A stretch of 64,000 bases of DNA from NCBI GenBank assembly GCA_033297075.1, contig MU858058.1:62001-126000 (forward strand), written 5' to 3'. A program made the translations under genes and the position numbers. This document shows positions 34,002 to 46,413 of the stretch, piece by piece (within the stretch, counting starts at the first letter, position 1; every line of letters begins with the position of its first letter). This DNA comes from Rhypophila decipiens (lineage: Eukaryota > Ascomycota > Sordariomycetes > Sordariales > Naviculisporaceae). Under the pieces are notes generated by a model. It saw only the letters and a program-made list of their open reading frames with translations. It was not told the DNA's origin and made no database searches.

Positions 34002-35105
34002 TTACATCTCGCCACACTGAGCAATCACCACATCCATGTTAGGGCGGTCCTGCCCTCTGTAGCCCGTCTTGGTGTGCTCCATCTTGCGCACCACGTCCAT
34101 GCCGTCGACTACCTTGCCGAAAACGACGTGCTTGTTGTCGAGAAAGGGTGTGGGTACAGTGGTGATGAAGAATTGGCATCCGTTTGTGTTTGGGCCTGAA
34201 TTCTATTCCCCATGAACCGTTTCACCGTTAGTCATTATGGAATTCTTATTTCGTATTCCAAGGTTTCTGTGATTTCATAAAGTCATATTGGACTACCTCC
34301 ACTAGACTCAAGTGGACAAGTGGGAGTGAGAGACATACCGCCATAGATAGCAGACCGGGTTGATCGTGCTTCAGCTGGAAGTTCTCATCGGCGAACTTGG
34401 AGGTCCCGTAAATGGTTGCCGATCCGGAGCCATCGCCATTAATGAAGTCACCGCCTTGGCACATGAAGTTTGGGATCTATAGACCAAGGTCGGAATGGTC
34501 AGTATCCGTAACATTTAAAAGCATGGTAGTTCTAAGTAGACGACGCCTCTTTGCATTTAAAAGTATTATACATGTGTGGGAAGTGAGGAGAGAAGAGAAA
34601 GAATAACTCACAATCCGATGAAACTTGGAACCCTTGTAACCCTGTGGCCGACCGAGGTGGTTCTTGGTCTCGCCAGTGCAAAACTGACGGAAGTTCTCGG
34701 CCGTCTTGGGCACGACGTCCTTGAAGAGTTCAAAGGTGATCCGGCCCAGGGGTTCACCTGGAATATATGTGAGAGAGAATCAGTCATTGTACCATTCTGT
34801 TTCGTGCTTGAAAACATGACGAGGATAATATATCGTGGTCTTCTAATTGATGATTGATGTACAGATGCCATATGGACATCGAAACTCTCAGGCGAGTGTT
34901 GAGCTTAAAAGCCAAGCAGCAATCTCCTGGCTGAAGGCGTTGGGATCCAAGTCGAAGTTGTTGTACGTACCGCCCAGGGTAATGTCAAAAAAGACACTAA
35001 ATTCCACGATCTTGTTAGCACCCCATATTCGACGATATTTCGTTATTTCTCGTCATCTATTACTCACAGGGGATTGCCCGATGCAGGGAGGACAGTGGGT
35101 GCCAT
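34002..35105 (-). CDS. cyp3: Peptidyl-prolyl cis-trans isomerase H (spliceosomal cyclophilin, CypH/USA-CyP type)
   Basis: Five exons (35068-35105, 34971-34996, 34612-34757, 34339-34476, 34002-34202) join in frame to 182 residues. All four introns start with GT and end with AG. The protein is cyclophilin [101 protein letters not shown] and [14 protein letters not shown]. The end VVIAQCGEM matches the VVISQCGEM terminus of human PPIH. Catalytic Arg (FHRI), Gln (MCQGGDF) and Phe (CQFF) are present. PPIH binds the U4/U6 snRNP protein Prp4 and acts in the spliceosome. The Trp that contacts cyclosporin in most cyclophilins is replaced by Phe ([10 protein letters not shown]), as in a subset of the family. 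The start ATG at 35105 is the only one upstream of the conserved NPLVFF. Confidence 0.95.
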
Positions 35106-37075
35106 TTTTTGTCGTTGTTGAGAACCTTACGCCTTGTTGATGATTCCGGGTCTCTAAACACAGTGTGCCCTGCGCTGTGGTTTGAGGTGTTAGCGGGCAC
35201 CGGGTCGTCGAGCTCACCAGCTGGCAGGTTGCAGCTTTTGGCAGGGTGAACAGGTGGAATGCGGCTGTCAGGCGAACAAAAACGAGAACATAATCTCGTA
35301 ATTTCGTATTAATACATGTATTTTGTATTACTGTCCAGATCATATCGATATCAACATCTCATCAGCACAAACTCATATTATATATAGCCGGACAGAGTAA
35401 TCCGGTAGACCATTGATTCGAGCTGGAAACACTGTAGTATTGTAGAAATAAAAACAATCTAATCACGATTTTACTTGGCATTTACTTGTTTTCAAGACTT
35501 CCCGTAACAACACACAACCCATGGTATCAATCCGACAGCCAGTCTCATCCCAACCGAGACGCCTCGCTCAACTTCAGATAGGAAGATAAGATATCACTGT
35601 TGCTGTTGATACTCACCGAACGAAATGAGGGCTCAAGTTCACACACAACACATAAACCAGCACCGCAGCTCGGATAGCTAGTCAGACACGACGAATGAGA
35701 AATAGACAGTGAAGAAAACACGGACGAGATCCCAGATATAAGAAATACACTCATCACAATCGAACACACAAAGACACTCGAGGATTTGGGAATGGGAAAT
35801 ACACAACGTTACCGCAGAATCAGAAATCATGAAACAAGATCAAGGTGAGGAAATATCAACCGCAAGTAGGAGAGAGCAAGAAGAAGAGGAGAAAAAAGCT
35901 CGAGATCAAGATAAAAGAGACACCCGAAACGCCTACTCTATAAAACCACCGAGGTAAACGAACTCTTAATCTCAAGGTCTTCCCATCCGTTCAGCCAACT
36001 TTTCTTTTCCACTCCAGAACACAAGTCGTAAACAAGCAAACAAAAACCAACACCACTCTTCGACACGATTAATACGAGATACTTTAACAAGAGAGGAAAG
36101 GAGGGGACAGAAATACCACAAAAAAAAACCACATAAACATGCAAGGAAAAACATAAAAAGGAAAATTTCTTTTGAGAAAAGACTGCAAAGGAAGAAAATG
36201 CATGGGTATTTGCGTCGCTTTTTTGCGCCTCCCCTACCCTTAACCGCCTCCCCCATCCTCTCCATCCTTCTCTCCCAGGTATATTCAGGCCAGATCAACA
36301 GTAATCGCTAACGCTGTGAGCGCTCAAAAGCAGAAGCCTGGCAGCCCCTGGGAGGGAAGGATCAAGAGATTCTTCCTTCTCTTCAAAACTCCCTCCCCCA
36401 CACTGTCCATTCTATTATTCTTCATCCGTCATATCACCGTCTTTTTTCCTGCCGTATCTAAGGCAGATAATAACCAAATGGCTCTAGCTTGTCTTGGTTC
36501 GTTTCTCGTCAAGGAATGGTAAATTATGGGAGGAGGGGAATGGAAAAAATAAAAACTTTTGGCAGGAAGGCCGGTCTCTGGAACCAAAACCAGCAGAGTC
36601 AACCTCGCATTCTACTCGACACCCGTACACCAGTGCTCTGCATTAAGCACTGGGTACATGGTGTTCAAGACAAGGAGCGAGGAGGTTCGTGAAAGAAAAA
36701 GACAAACAAACAACAGGAACCCAAGAGTCTCGGTTCGCGAACAAGTGTGCGCCGTTCGCGAAGAACTGTAGACCTATTAGGAAATGGGACGTTGGGGGTA
36801 TTAGGCATCCGGCTTGACTCCTTCTATGATCCGGGTATTAAATGCTGACACCACTCTGTCCGTCGACGATCCCCGATATGGTTCCCGGTATGCAAAAAGA
36901 CCAAGTTTCAACATGGAACGCCGGGCGATGCTGTGAACGCGAGTTTTCCCATCCCGAAAGAAAACAAAGAAACAAAAACCATTGAGAGGGGTGTAGTGAC
37001 GACAGTGGGAAGACGTCGTTACTGTTGAGGCTTCACGATGAGAGCCCCGAGACAATGCGAGCGACTGATGGCCCT
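35106..37075. other. Intergenic region upstream of cyclophilin H and downstream of the Sfp1-like gene
   Basis: Both flanking genes are on the minus strand. The part near 35800-36250 is purine-rich on the plus strand, so pyrimidine-rich on the coding strand, and may be part of the cyclophilin promoter or the Sfp1-like 3' UTR. It includes an A-rich run (36119-36128). A minus-strand open frame of 108 codons (35972-36298) is hydrophobic but biased by this composition and was not accepted as a gene. Confidence 0.45.
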
Positions 37076-39455
37076 TCAAAGCATTCCGTCTTCGTTGATA
37101 TTTGGTAGGCCGTGTGGCATGGCAAGTAGTGCCTGGCCGGACATCATAGTAGAAAGGATATTCTGCTGTTGGGCTCTCATCTCGGGGTCACAATAAGGCG
37201 AGTGTTGCTTGTGCTGGTTGTTTGAAGGGCACTTGTTAGTATTCGTCTACGGCTGGCGGTATTGTGTCCACAATCACTTACGTATTTCAGTCCGTTAAGG
37301 TTCTTGTAACGCTTCCCGCAGACATCGCACTTGAACGGCTTCTCCTTCTCCATGCCAAGGGTCCCGGGGTACGGTGTGCTTGTTTCAGGATTGACAATGG
37401 AGAAGGTGCCATCGCCGTTTTCATGCAGTTGCTGAGTCGAATGCCCGTGGGTTTTGTGATATCTGGTGTCAACAGTTAGTGGAGCACGGAAAGCCACAGA
37501 CGTATCATGCGTAGAAAATTTTCAAGGCACAAGTCGTGATAGATTTGCAAGAGGGGAAAAAGATAAGCATACTTCAGACCGTTCTGGTTTTTATAGGCCT
37601 TTTCACACCCAATGACGGGACACCTGAAAGGCTTAGGCTCGTCGGTTTGCGGAATCATCATGGCGGTCATTTGCTGGAAGAGCGTGGCAGCATCCTGTCC
37701 AGGAGCAAGTTGGCTGAGGTCGATATTCATAGCGGACAGCTGCTGCTGGAGTTGTTGTTGCATCTGCAAGTGGTTATCGAACGCTCTTTGCTGGCTCGTC
37801 ATCACGGTCGTGCCGCCAGGGCTATACAGTCGTTTGGCGGGATCGTCAATCGTGCCTGCCCCTCCAAATGCAAGTCCGCCAAGCTGAGTGTTCAGGTTCA
37901 TATTTCCCATATTCATTTTCATCTGCATCCCGGAGATGTCATCGTCTCCGCCGTCATTGTCCTGGGAGAACTGCTGACCCCTTTGCGGCAGGCCTTGTTG
38001 TTGGGTCATAAGAGTTGGCGTATTGACGGACGAGACAGTTGGGTTTCCTGAGAAACCAAAGCTGGCGGCAGCGGGTGTCGGAGGCTGCGATGTGCGCAGC
38101 GCTTGATGGGGAAGACCGGAGCTGTTGAGATGGAGTTGAGGTCGCTGTTGTTGCCCAAATAACTGCCGAGTCTGCTGAAGAGTGTGCTGGCTATCGTCCA
38201 GCTCCATGGTTCCAACGGTATCGTCCATCTCCATATCTCCCACCATCTCATCATTCAGATGTGACATCTGAGTTGACTTCTGAGCCACTGGCGCTACCTG
38301 CTGGTGTCGCATCATCTGCCCGATTCCACCGACACCCAGACCTGCACCGGCGCCGGCTGTGCCCAGCTGACGAGGCTGCTGATACCCCGGAATCGACTGC
38401 GTGGCCTGTTGCCCTCGATTCATAGAAGGCGCAGGGGTCGCACGGCTACTAGAACTTTGCATGTTGTTCTGATTCCTGCCGAAGGCGTCGAGATTCCGCG
38501 TTGTCGAAGGTGCCGCTGTCGTGTGGTGGTGCTCCTCATAGTGCTGAAGTAGATCATGAAGCGTTGGCCACGTGCGATCGCAGCAAACGAAATCGCGCAT
38601 GAAGTTGGCCTCCAACTTTGGAATATACGAGGACGAATGATAAGATGGAGACTGGTGGTTTGGGTATGGCGATGTGCCTGTCATCATCATGCTAAAGAGG
38701 AGGAAATGTGTTAGTCAGGCAGAGATCAAGGAGAAGCTCACAAGCCGGCGCATCGCATCGCATCGCATTTCGTCGCAACGCAACGGACTCCAGGTGAGAC
38801 ACGGGAGACGGTGTCTCGGTCAAAGCGAGCCTTCGGCGGGAGTCGTATCAAGATAAAAGGCGACCACTTACTCTTCTCGAATAAAACTTCCCACGGAAAT
38901 GCCTCCCCAGCTCATGCCTCCCATCATGCTGCCTGCAAGACTCTCGCGCCTCCCGCGACTGGCGTGGTCACGATTTGGATTCGCCATGGAGATGGGCTTC
39001 GGTCCAGCACTAACAAATGAGTCCTGGCGACTGCGGCCCATGGCCGAGTCGAAATTTGGACCAGTGGTCATCTCGACGTCTTGGGAGGCTGATATGAACC
39101 CTTCGAAATTTATGTCGAACAGACTATCGTGGATTGTGGGCGAGTTGGAGTTGGAGAGCCGTGCCGCTGGTGTGGTAATGGCGATGGGCTTGGAGGCGGC
39201 GTGGGGAGAAGGGTTGGAGCGATCGAGGGCAGGTGAACTGGGAGTCGCTGGCTGGGGTGTTGGGGATGGCGAGGATGAAGAGTGGTTCAGGGACGAAGGC
39301 GAATCAGGTGCGGGAGAGCGGCCCCTGTCCCCAATGCCAAAGGCAGCGACAGAAGAAGGCGATGCAGAGCCATTATTATTCCCACCGGCCCCAGCGGCTG
39401 ACTCCGCTGGCTCGGTAGTGGCTCTGGGATTAAACCAATTCAGGGTGCGTTGCAT
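37076..39455 (-). CDS. sfp1: Sfp1-like C2H2 zinc-finger transcription factor
   Basis: Four exons (38872-39455, 37573-38691, 37282-37462, 37213-37076) give 673 residues, all joins in frame. The N-terminal part is Ser/Pro/Asn-rich. About residues 225-250 read [22 protein letters not shown], a conserved degenerate zinc-finger-like motif of this family. A Gln/Met-rich middle follows. Near the C-terminus are two C2H2 fingers, [26 protein letters not shown] and [22 protein letters not shown], almost identical to those of yeast Sfp1. Sfp1 in yeast is a TOR- and PKA-regulated activator of ribosome biogenesis and cell size; that role in this fungus is inference. Both fingers are cut by introns near the same residue. 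The first ATG in frame is 39455; the frame is open upstream to about 39671 without another ATG. Confidence 0.9.
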
Positions 39456-42400
39456 GGCAGCGACACCAAGGTGGGTAACACCTGAATTGCTGGGGTTCGT
39501 TGGGTATGGGTAGCCTGGTCTGGCCTCGGCCTCGGATCTAGCGGGGTGGGTTGTGTGTGGACGAGCGGCTCGAGGATACCGTCTTGTGTGCCCTGGAAAG
39601 GAATCAAAAAGATGCAAAAGATGTTGGGGGAAGAGTGCAAAAAATGAAGACGAGATACGAGTTGACCTCAAATCAATCCAGTGACACCCCGACGGCTTGA
39701 TAATATTAAATATTATAGTCGCGTCTTTTCGGTGACGGAAAGTTGCCAGTCCTAGACTGTCAGAGGCAGGTGGATTTGGGGTTGGGCGTCGCTACCTTCT
39801 GGTGCCGCTAAGAACCTGGAGGGTTAAGTGCACGGAATACAGTGGGCAGTCCAGGGGGGTGGTTGTCAACGAACGCTGGACCTAAACTCAATTGCTCAAC
39901 AGGGAAGTTAGTACTCCGTCTGATACGGTAAGTTCCATATTGGGGAGTGCAGCGAAAGGATAAAATTGTGCGGGTAATAGGGGATTAAAAAGGCTCAGTG
40001 ACACTGCAGAATATCTCCCACCAAAAAGAAATAAATATGGTAAAAAGAACAGGAGGGTTGGCCTTTACCTGCTGGAAATGAGTACTGGGCTTCAATGCAT
40101 GGGACACTGGACAATGGCCCTAGTACGATATAGCCCAGGAAAGGAGGGCCGAATTCGACCTCGAAGCATTTGATGGGACCGTTTCCGCGATCTGAATTTA
40201 GGGAAGCGACTGGAGCCGACCGGTGTAACGGTCAGGGTGGGAGTTGACTGGTCCACACCAAAGTTGAACAGCGGGCGGGAGAGAGACAGCGGACAGGTGC
40301 CAGTGGGTTGAAGGCAGCGGCAGCACAACGGTCGTAAATGCACTGTGGCGCTTGGACTCGGCCTCGATTTCGGATCGGTAAGTGTGTCGTTTGTATGGCG
40401 TGGTACATGCAGCATGAAAGCGCATGCCACTGCAAATGTCAAGCAAGTACGATATCGAGTTGAGGACGTGCGATTGGCAAACCAAAATATGTGATCAGAG
40501 TAGGGAACCAGTACAAATGGCTGGAGGTGGGAGCGGCCATCAAGATATGTCAATGAGACAAGACTCTCAGACCGACCCCGACTCCGAGGCTTCCAAGTGG
40601 TGGATGTCATTTAACTTCACACTGGGAACTTAGTTCTAGAGCTTGCAACTCTACCTGGTATCCGTAGGTGACAAGAATCCCAGACTACAGCCAGATGTAC
40701 CTCAACTTTCAGCAGTGTCCAAGCCACTTGTGGCCGAACTATCCAGTACTCGTCTCGATCATCATTTCAAGACCCCTCTACCGACTCGTCCATCCCCCTT
40801 TTCGGACAGGTGGGAGGCCATACGAAGGCGGTATGCTGCACAGAACTGGGTTGGATGTCCGGGGTCGCCATGGTTTTGAATTCCGTATCACGACAGTGAG
40901 CGATCGACTGTGTACATACATCAGGTACCTATCTGGACTTGACGTCGCACCATTTATCACGCTGGTGCTCTGTTTCTCTCTCGTTCGTTGACCTGACTGC
41001 CGATCCCCGTCCGATCTAGGTCAAGATCTCGCTGGCGTTTGGGGGTAGTGTAGCAAGTCACCATCATATCCTTCTTTGCACAATTGGTGACCACCCACTT
41101 ACATCCGACCTCGATGATACGACGGATCCTGCTTCGTTGCTGCAACACGCAAGAGCCTCCACGCCATCGACAACACATACCCAGTTTACCAAGAGGGCAT
41201 CATTTCCACCCTTGTCTGCCAGGCCAAGACATATTGTTGAATTCCTGTTACGAGGAGGCGTAACGGTATCACGGCCAGTTGGTAGCGGGCGTTATGTAAG
41301 ACAAGAAACGTTCAATGCTCCTTCCGCTGCCATGTGGAAGTAGGTACATACAGAAACCCGTATACGGTAAGTCATTAAGTTCAGTGATGCGCCCTTGCTA
41401 ACCCCGCCAAGCTGAGGTCAAACCCGGTGGTCGTGTCACCGACCCAAAGGGGTACATACTTAGTAGATTCGTTCTCCAGCTTCCTCCATCGCTTGAAAGG
41501 ATGCCGAATTTCGTCCTGAAAACCATCGAGGCGGGAGAAACCAGCTCATTTAAATCATATTGCGTCTCAGAACAACCGCGTCACGAGAATGACCTCTATG
41601 AAGCTCGGTGACTTGGGTGGGTCCGAGATCCAAATGGCTTCAGGGTTGCCACCTGAAATAAGGCTGGCCCTTCCCTGAACAAGAGAAAATGGGTCACCGC
41701 GGAACTCAGACTGAGTCATAGCCAAAGTTTCCCGCTCGCACTGGAAACCTCGCCCCTGCCGTTGCTAACGGGGGCACGACAGTTTAGAGTTCGGCAGCTG
41801 GATCTGCTTGTCCCCCGTGCTGTCATTGTCTTCTTGTTGGACTTGAGGCTCCAAAGGACGGTAGGCCGGTAATTATCAACCCACATCCTTCCCGCCTCCC
41901 CGAACATGGTATTTCTTTGGGAGACTCCATCACGGAAGCCAAGGAATGGAACAGGAAGCTCGCTGGCTCGTCTTCTGTCATGGTCTCCACCAGCTAGAAG
42001 ACATCCATAGTGGATTTCTTTACCTGTGTTGATCTAGAGGCTCCATACCCGATGTTTCTTGCTAGGAGGGCCCTGTCAAGATGGCCAACCAGCTTGTCAG
42101 TGTGCGCTGAACATAAGCGGAGGAAGTGAGGATGTTACTGACGAGTAAACATAAACACCGCATGCACGTGAACGCTCGGCTGCCGCTTCTTTTGCTGCCA
42201 ACTTGATCAGCCTTGTACTGAAGCACCAGGTCCAAGGTCACAGCAGATGAGCAGAGTGCCGACTTACTGACGCCGACTCTCCACGAACTTGATGTATCTG
42301 CATCAAGCCTCTTGACAACTTGCATATTAGACGGCACGAAAGCCGAAAAATCTTCCTTCCGATAGCATCTAGGAGCACTTTGTGGGTGATCCAGAATACC

Positions 42401-45400
42401 TTGGCCGTCGGTTAGAGTGGGATGAGGAGGTATTCTGTACTCAAGCTGTGGGACAGGTTGAATCGTTCCAAGTTGTGGACCACTGGTCGCAGATTGGTGA
42501 TGTTGATTCCTACCTCAATTGGACCGAGTGAGGCAGGCATGGTACGCCGGCAGGCCGGTTATTTTGCTTGCACGGTACTGTAATGGTAATGTAGCATCGA
42601 GGGGCGCACGACAGACGATCTCGCAGTGGCATGTCGTCAAGATTTCCAAAACATTTCTTATCCACCTACAGGTGCTGTAATCTCGATCACGGACAATCCT
42701 CGCCATGTTATCATGCATACGGATACTCCATGCCTTCAACCTTGGAAATCACACTCGCGCTACGATTCATTGATGGGCATCTTCTCAGAGACCAACCTCT
42801 CCTCCATGGCAGGTTGTTCTTGGTGTCGCTTGTCAACGCATGCTCCATATTCGTTATTCTAAAAACTTGGAGGCTGGTCGAGAAGTGACGGAACTAAAGC
42901 GCAGATCACAGGCCACTGGACTTACACCCGTATCCGTAGCCTCCATCAACAATATTCCAGAGGACCTAATGAACCAGGGGCGGAAATACCCTTCTATACT
43001 GTTTTGCTCTGAGCATCTGAATTCCCTTGCGCTCTGATACTAATCGTCACAATCCTTACGGGATAACTGCGAAGAAGCCGAACCTTCTTCGCGATTGGCC
43101 AATGAAGAAGTCCCTGCCGAGATTACGGGGTGCAACTTTAGCACATGGCATTGTGAACAGCGACGCCGAAAATAGGTGTCCTCGGGCATGCCGTCCCGGA
43201 GAACACCAGGTCGGAGCGCAAAAATAGCACTTAACCCATACCCAGGTAATAAGAACCAAGGTAAGACGTGTTTAAGCAGACACTTATTATACGCCTTTCC
43301 AAAGAGCATTGTAAGGATAGCGAAATTATAGTACGGATACTCGCACTGCATTGAGCTGTTCACGTGCTGTTCTCACCGCACATTTTACTGACCTTCCTCC
43401 AAAGACGGTAAACACCCCTACCGATTGTGAGACTGGCGCTCCGGAGCAACTCCCGCTGGTATGGATCCGGGGCAGGGGTATTCAGCCGCCCCTGACCTGT
43501 CTTGACGCCACCTTTCCAGAAAGGTTCTGGGCTTCTTGGGAGAATGTAATTCGCTGGTGCCCGCCAACGGCCAAACGGCGGATCTGGGCTTCTGGCCTCA
43601 CAAGCCGCAAACGGAGATACTTTAACGGAGGATAATGCACTCTGAGCACTCCATAGTACCCTTTATCATGAGTATGTAGTTTTCCAACACCAGCCACACA
43701 TACAGTGACAGTATCCCTCGAGAATGAGTAACACTCGCAGCAGCAGCAGGCGCGCCAGTTTAAGTCCCAATATCCGTAATGACTAAGATCATAAACAAGC
43801 CCGGCATACAATATCGGAATCCGACAAATCAGAGACAAAACCGCGATTCAGTTCAAAGAATCACCGAGGCTCCTTTCCAATTCACCCCACTGCTCTGCAC
43901 TCCTGGGAACTTTAAATGCTTGGTTCCTGAACTTCCACAAGGAATTTGCCTGAGTCGCATTTGTCAAGCTTCAAACCATAAGGTACCTATCCCACAGCTC
44001 CGGTACGGGGCCTTGGAAGCCCTTGTGAAACGGTCATGTGAAGTCTGGGGCTTGTCTTATACGCATATATCTTGCTGCAAGTCTTGACCCGGTTCAGGGT
44101 CGTTCTAGACTCATTATTCCAACCTCGCTCGGGGAGTCGTGTCTCACACGTCCACCGCGCCGAAGGGGCGCCGCCTGGCCGCGTCTCCTGGACCGCATCG
44201 CGGGGATCTGTGGGGTGTACGGGTTAAAAGGGAAACTGTAAAGGACAGTGAGCCCCATATTCGACATTGTCGTTAGGAAAGAGTGAATACATGTATAAAG
44301 CTAAATGGAATAATCCAGGAGGCTCACGTGAGAACCTCGTCTTTCAATATAGCCTTTGCAACAAGAGCAGTTCGCCGAGAATACTTGCCAAACTACCGGT
44401 AGGGCATCTGGTTCATCGTGGGTTGGCTTATTAAGTCGAGTGCATAAACTCAATTCGCCGCTTGCTCACCAGGGTCACCCCGAGACCTTCACAGAAGACC
44501 CTTGGAGATGGGCGACCATGTGCCCTCTGACTGGCCAAGGGCATGTTACTCAATTCGACCACTGCAGTAACACTTCAACGTCTCATTCGGGATTCGTGGA
44601 TAACTTGATATCTTATTTTTAATATCCACGGGCAATGGCGAACCTTTCAAAGACTGGTGAGGTTGAACCGGGTAAAACTTGAGTATCTCCGAGGAGTTTG
44701 GTTGGTGAACCCCAAGTCGGCGAACCGGGGAACGACATGGACGGCGACAATGATAGAGGTTACTGGAAGAACATTAACTAATCAGTGGTGAAATTCATTG
44801 GCATGTTCTGATTATCAGGAACACCATTAACATGGAGGTCGAAAGGGAGAAATCATTTTCCGCGGTCTTTCCGGAATTCCCCGGATTTTGCTGACTCTTG
44901 CCTTCCCCTTTCAGGGGCAGAATGATCTGTTGTTCTGCTTGCACTAGCAGTCTGGAACGGGAATTTCTCGGCATTCTCAGCCGTTGCACGGGCCAAGGGG
45001 CCCTTCTGGCGTAGGAAAGCGCCGGTCGTGTGTGCTCTTAGGGGTAAAGTTGTTACGTCATGGCCTGTTTTTGGTGGGTTTACAGCGTCCAGCCAGTTCA
45101 GGCGACCGCAACGCCGTTGATGCGTCACGACTTTTGTGGCATGATGTGAGCAAAATACTTCGGGCCTTCACGGGCAAAAGATATTTGACGAGAGAGTCAG
45201 AACTGCGATGGTTTGGGAATACCTATATAGAATGAAATACGCCTTTTTCGTCTCTCTGCCTCTACACCAAGATTTCCATATTTTTATCTTTTGACGAGAC
45301 TTTAAAAGCTCCTCTCCTCGCGACAATTCGCTCCTACGTAATAATTCTCTCCGTAACCGGCAATCCCAGGTCCCGCTTTTTTATTCGCAGCCGCCCGAAC

Positions 45401-45626
45401 AGCTCAATTGAAATTCCGTCATCATTCGATTTTATCAGACGAAGATCGAATCCGCCGCACTTTGCGAAGATCACGCCACGACCAACCTCGACCAGAGCTC
45501 GAAGTTCGACCAAAATCCACCTACGAACCTACGTCGCTTGATCAATTCGCAGCCGAATCTCGACAATCGCAATTTCAGGTTTTTTCTTCTCGCGAAATTC
45601 GCCGACGTAATACCTACCTATACAAC
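39456..45626. other. 6.2 kb gene-free region between divergent Sfp1-like and rcf2 genes
   Basis: No open frame here exceeds about 170 codons and none shows a domain. The Sfp1-like gene reads left and rcf2 reads right, so the ends hold two promoters. The part before 45627 (45240-45620) is C/T-rich, typical of a promoter and leader. Dispersed words such as gtactccg and cggtac occur (39911, 42573). I cannot tell decayed repeats, regulatory DNA and non-coding transcripts apart. Confidence 0.55.
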
Positions 45627-46413
45627 ATGAAGATCATCAGCAAGGAAGAAGAGCAGGCTCACTACAATGAGGTCCTGAAGGGAGGTCTCTACGGAGGTGT
45701 CGCCGGTCTGGCAGTCGGCCTGGGCGGTGTCCTCGGTGCGCAGAGGCGGTACCCGGCCTTCCGGAACTTTTCCCTCCCCCTCCGCAGCTTCCTCGTCTCC
45801 TCGGCGGGCACCTTTGGCGCCATCATCGTTGCCGAGCGCTATAGCATCAGCTTCCAAAGGGCAAAAGATCCCATGAACGCCTACCTGGACGAGGCGCACC
45901 GGCAGATGGAGGAGGCCAAGAAGGCGAGCGAGACCCCGATCACGCGCTTCATGGAGTGGGGTCGCCAGAACCGCTACACCATCGTCTTTACATCTTGGGC
46001 GGCGGCCATGGGCCTGTCCATGTGGATCGTCAACCGCAACAAGTTCCTCTCGGCCAGCCAAAAGATTGTGCAGGCTCGTGTGTACGCTCAGGGCCTCACC
46101 CTGGCCGTGCTGATCGCCACGGCGGCGTTCGAGACGGCCGATGCGAAGAGCGGCAAGGGTCGGTGGGAGACCGTTATGGTCATTGATCCCAATGATCCCG
46201 AGCACAAGCACCTGATCGAGAAGAGAATCCAGAAGGAAGACTACGAGGGTCAAAATCTTTGGCAAGGTAAGTCTATTGTTAACCTCACTTAAATCTCCCA
46301 ATGCTTGATCGCTAACATCGTTTCCGCAACTAGATATGGTCGCTGCTGAAGAGAGAAAGCTCGAGGAGCAAAAGCGAACAAAAGAAGCAGTAGCCAGTGC
46401 CGGCAAGCAGTAA
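45627..46413 (+). CDS. rcf2: Respiratory supercomplex factor 2 (Rcf2, HIG1-domain protein)
   Basis: Two exons, 45627-46266 and 46334-46413, encode 239 residues; the 67-nt intron (GTAAGT...CTAG) is phase 1. The start MKIISKEEEQAHYNEVLKGG closely matches yeast Rcf2 (MKILTQDEIEAH...LKGG). The HIG1 domain is at about residues 110-175: QNRYTIVFTSWAAAMGLSMWIVN, then the family signature QKIVQARVYAQ, which fits (Q/I)x3(R/H)xRx3Q, then a second membrane helix. An earlier pair of hydrophobic segments (GVAGLAVGLGGVLGA; LVSSAGTFGAIIVAE) fits the four-helix Rcf2 topology. Rcf2 sits in the mitochondrial inner membrane with cytochrome c oxidase and III-IV supercomplexes. The tail is charged and helical. 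The frame is open for 73 codons upstream of this ATG without another ATG. Confidence 0.9.

Noticed and set aside
35972..36298. Hydrophobic 108-codon open frame on the minus strand
   Set aside because: The hydrophobicity comes from a T-rich strand composition and the position is the flank between two genes. No family resemblance was seen.
31500..39500. Idea that the secreted protein, cyclophilin and Sfp1-like genes form a functional cluster
   Set aside because: The functions (extracellular oxidation, splicing, ribosome gene control) are unrelated and strand arrangement shows no shared regulation.
45618..46406. 262-codon frame on the minus strand over rcf2
   Set aside because: It overlaps the rcf2 exons and intron completely and is explained by G/C-biased third positions on the other strand.
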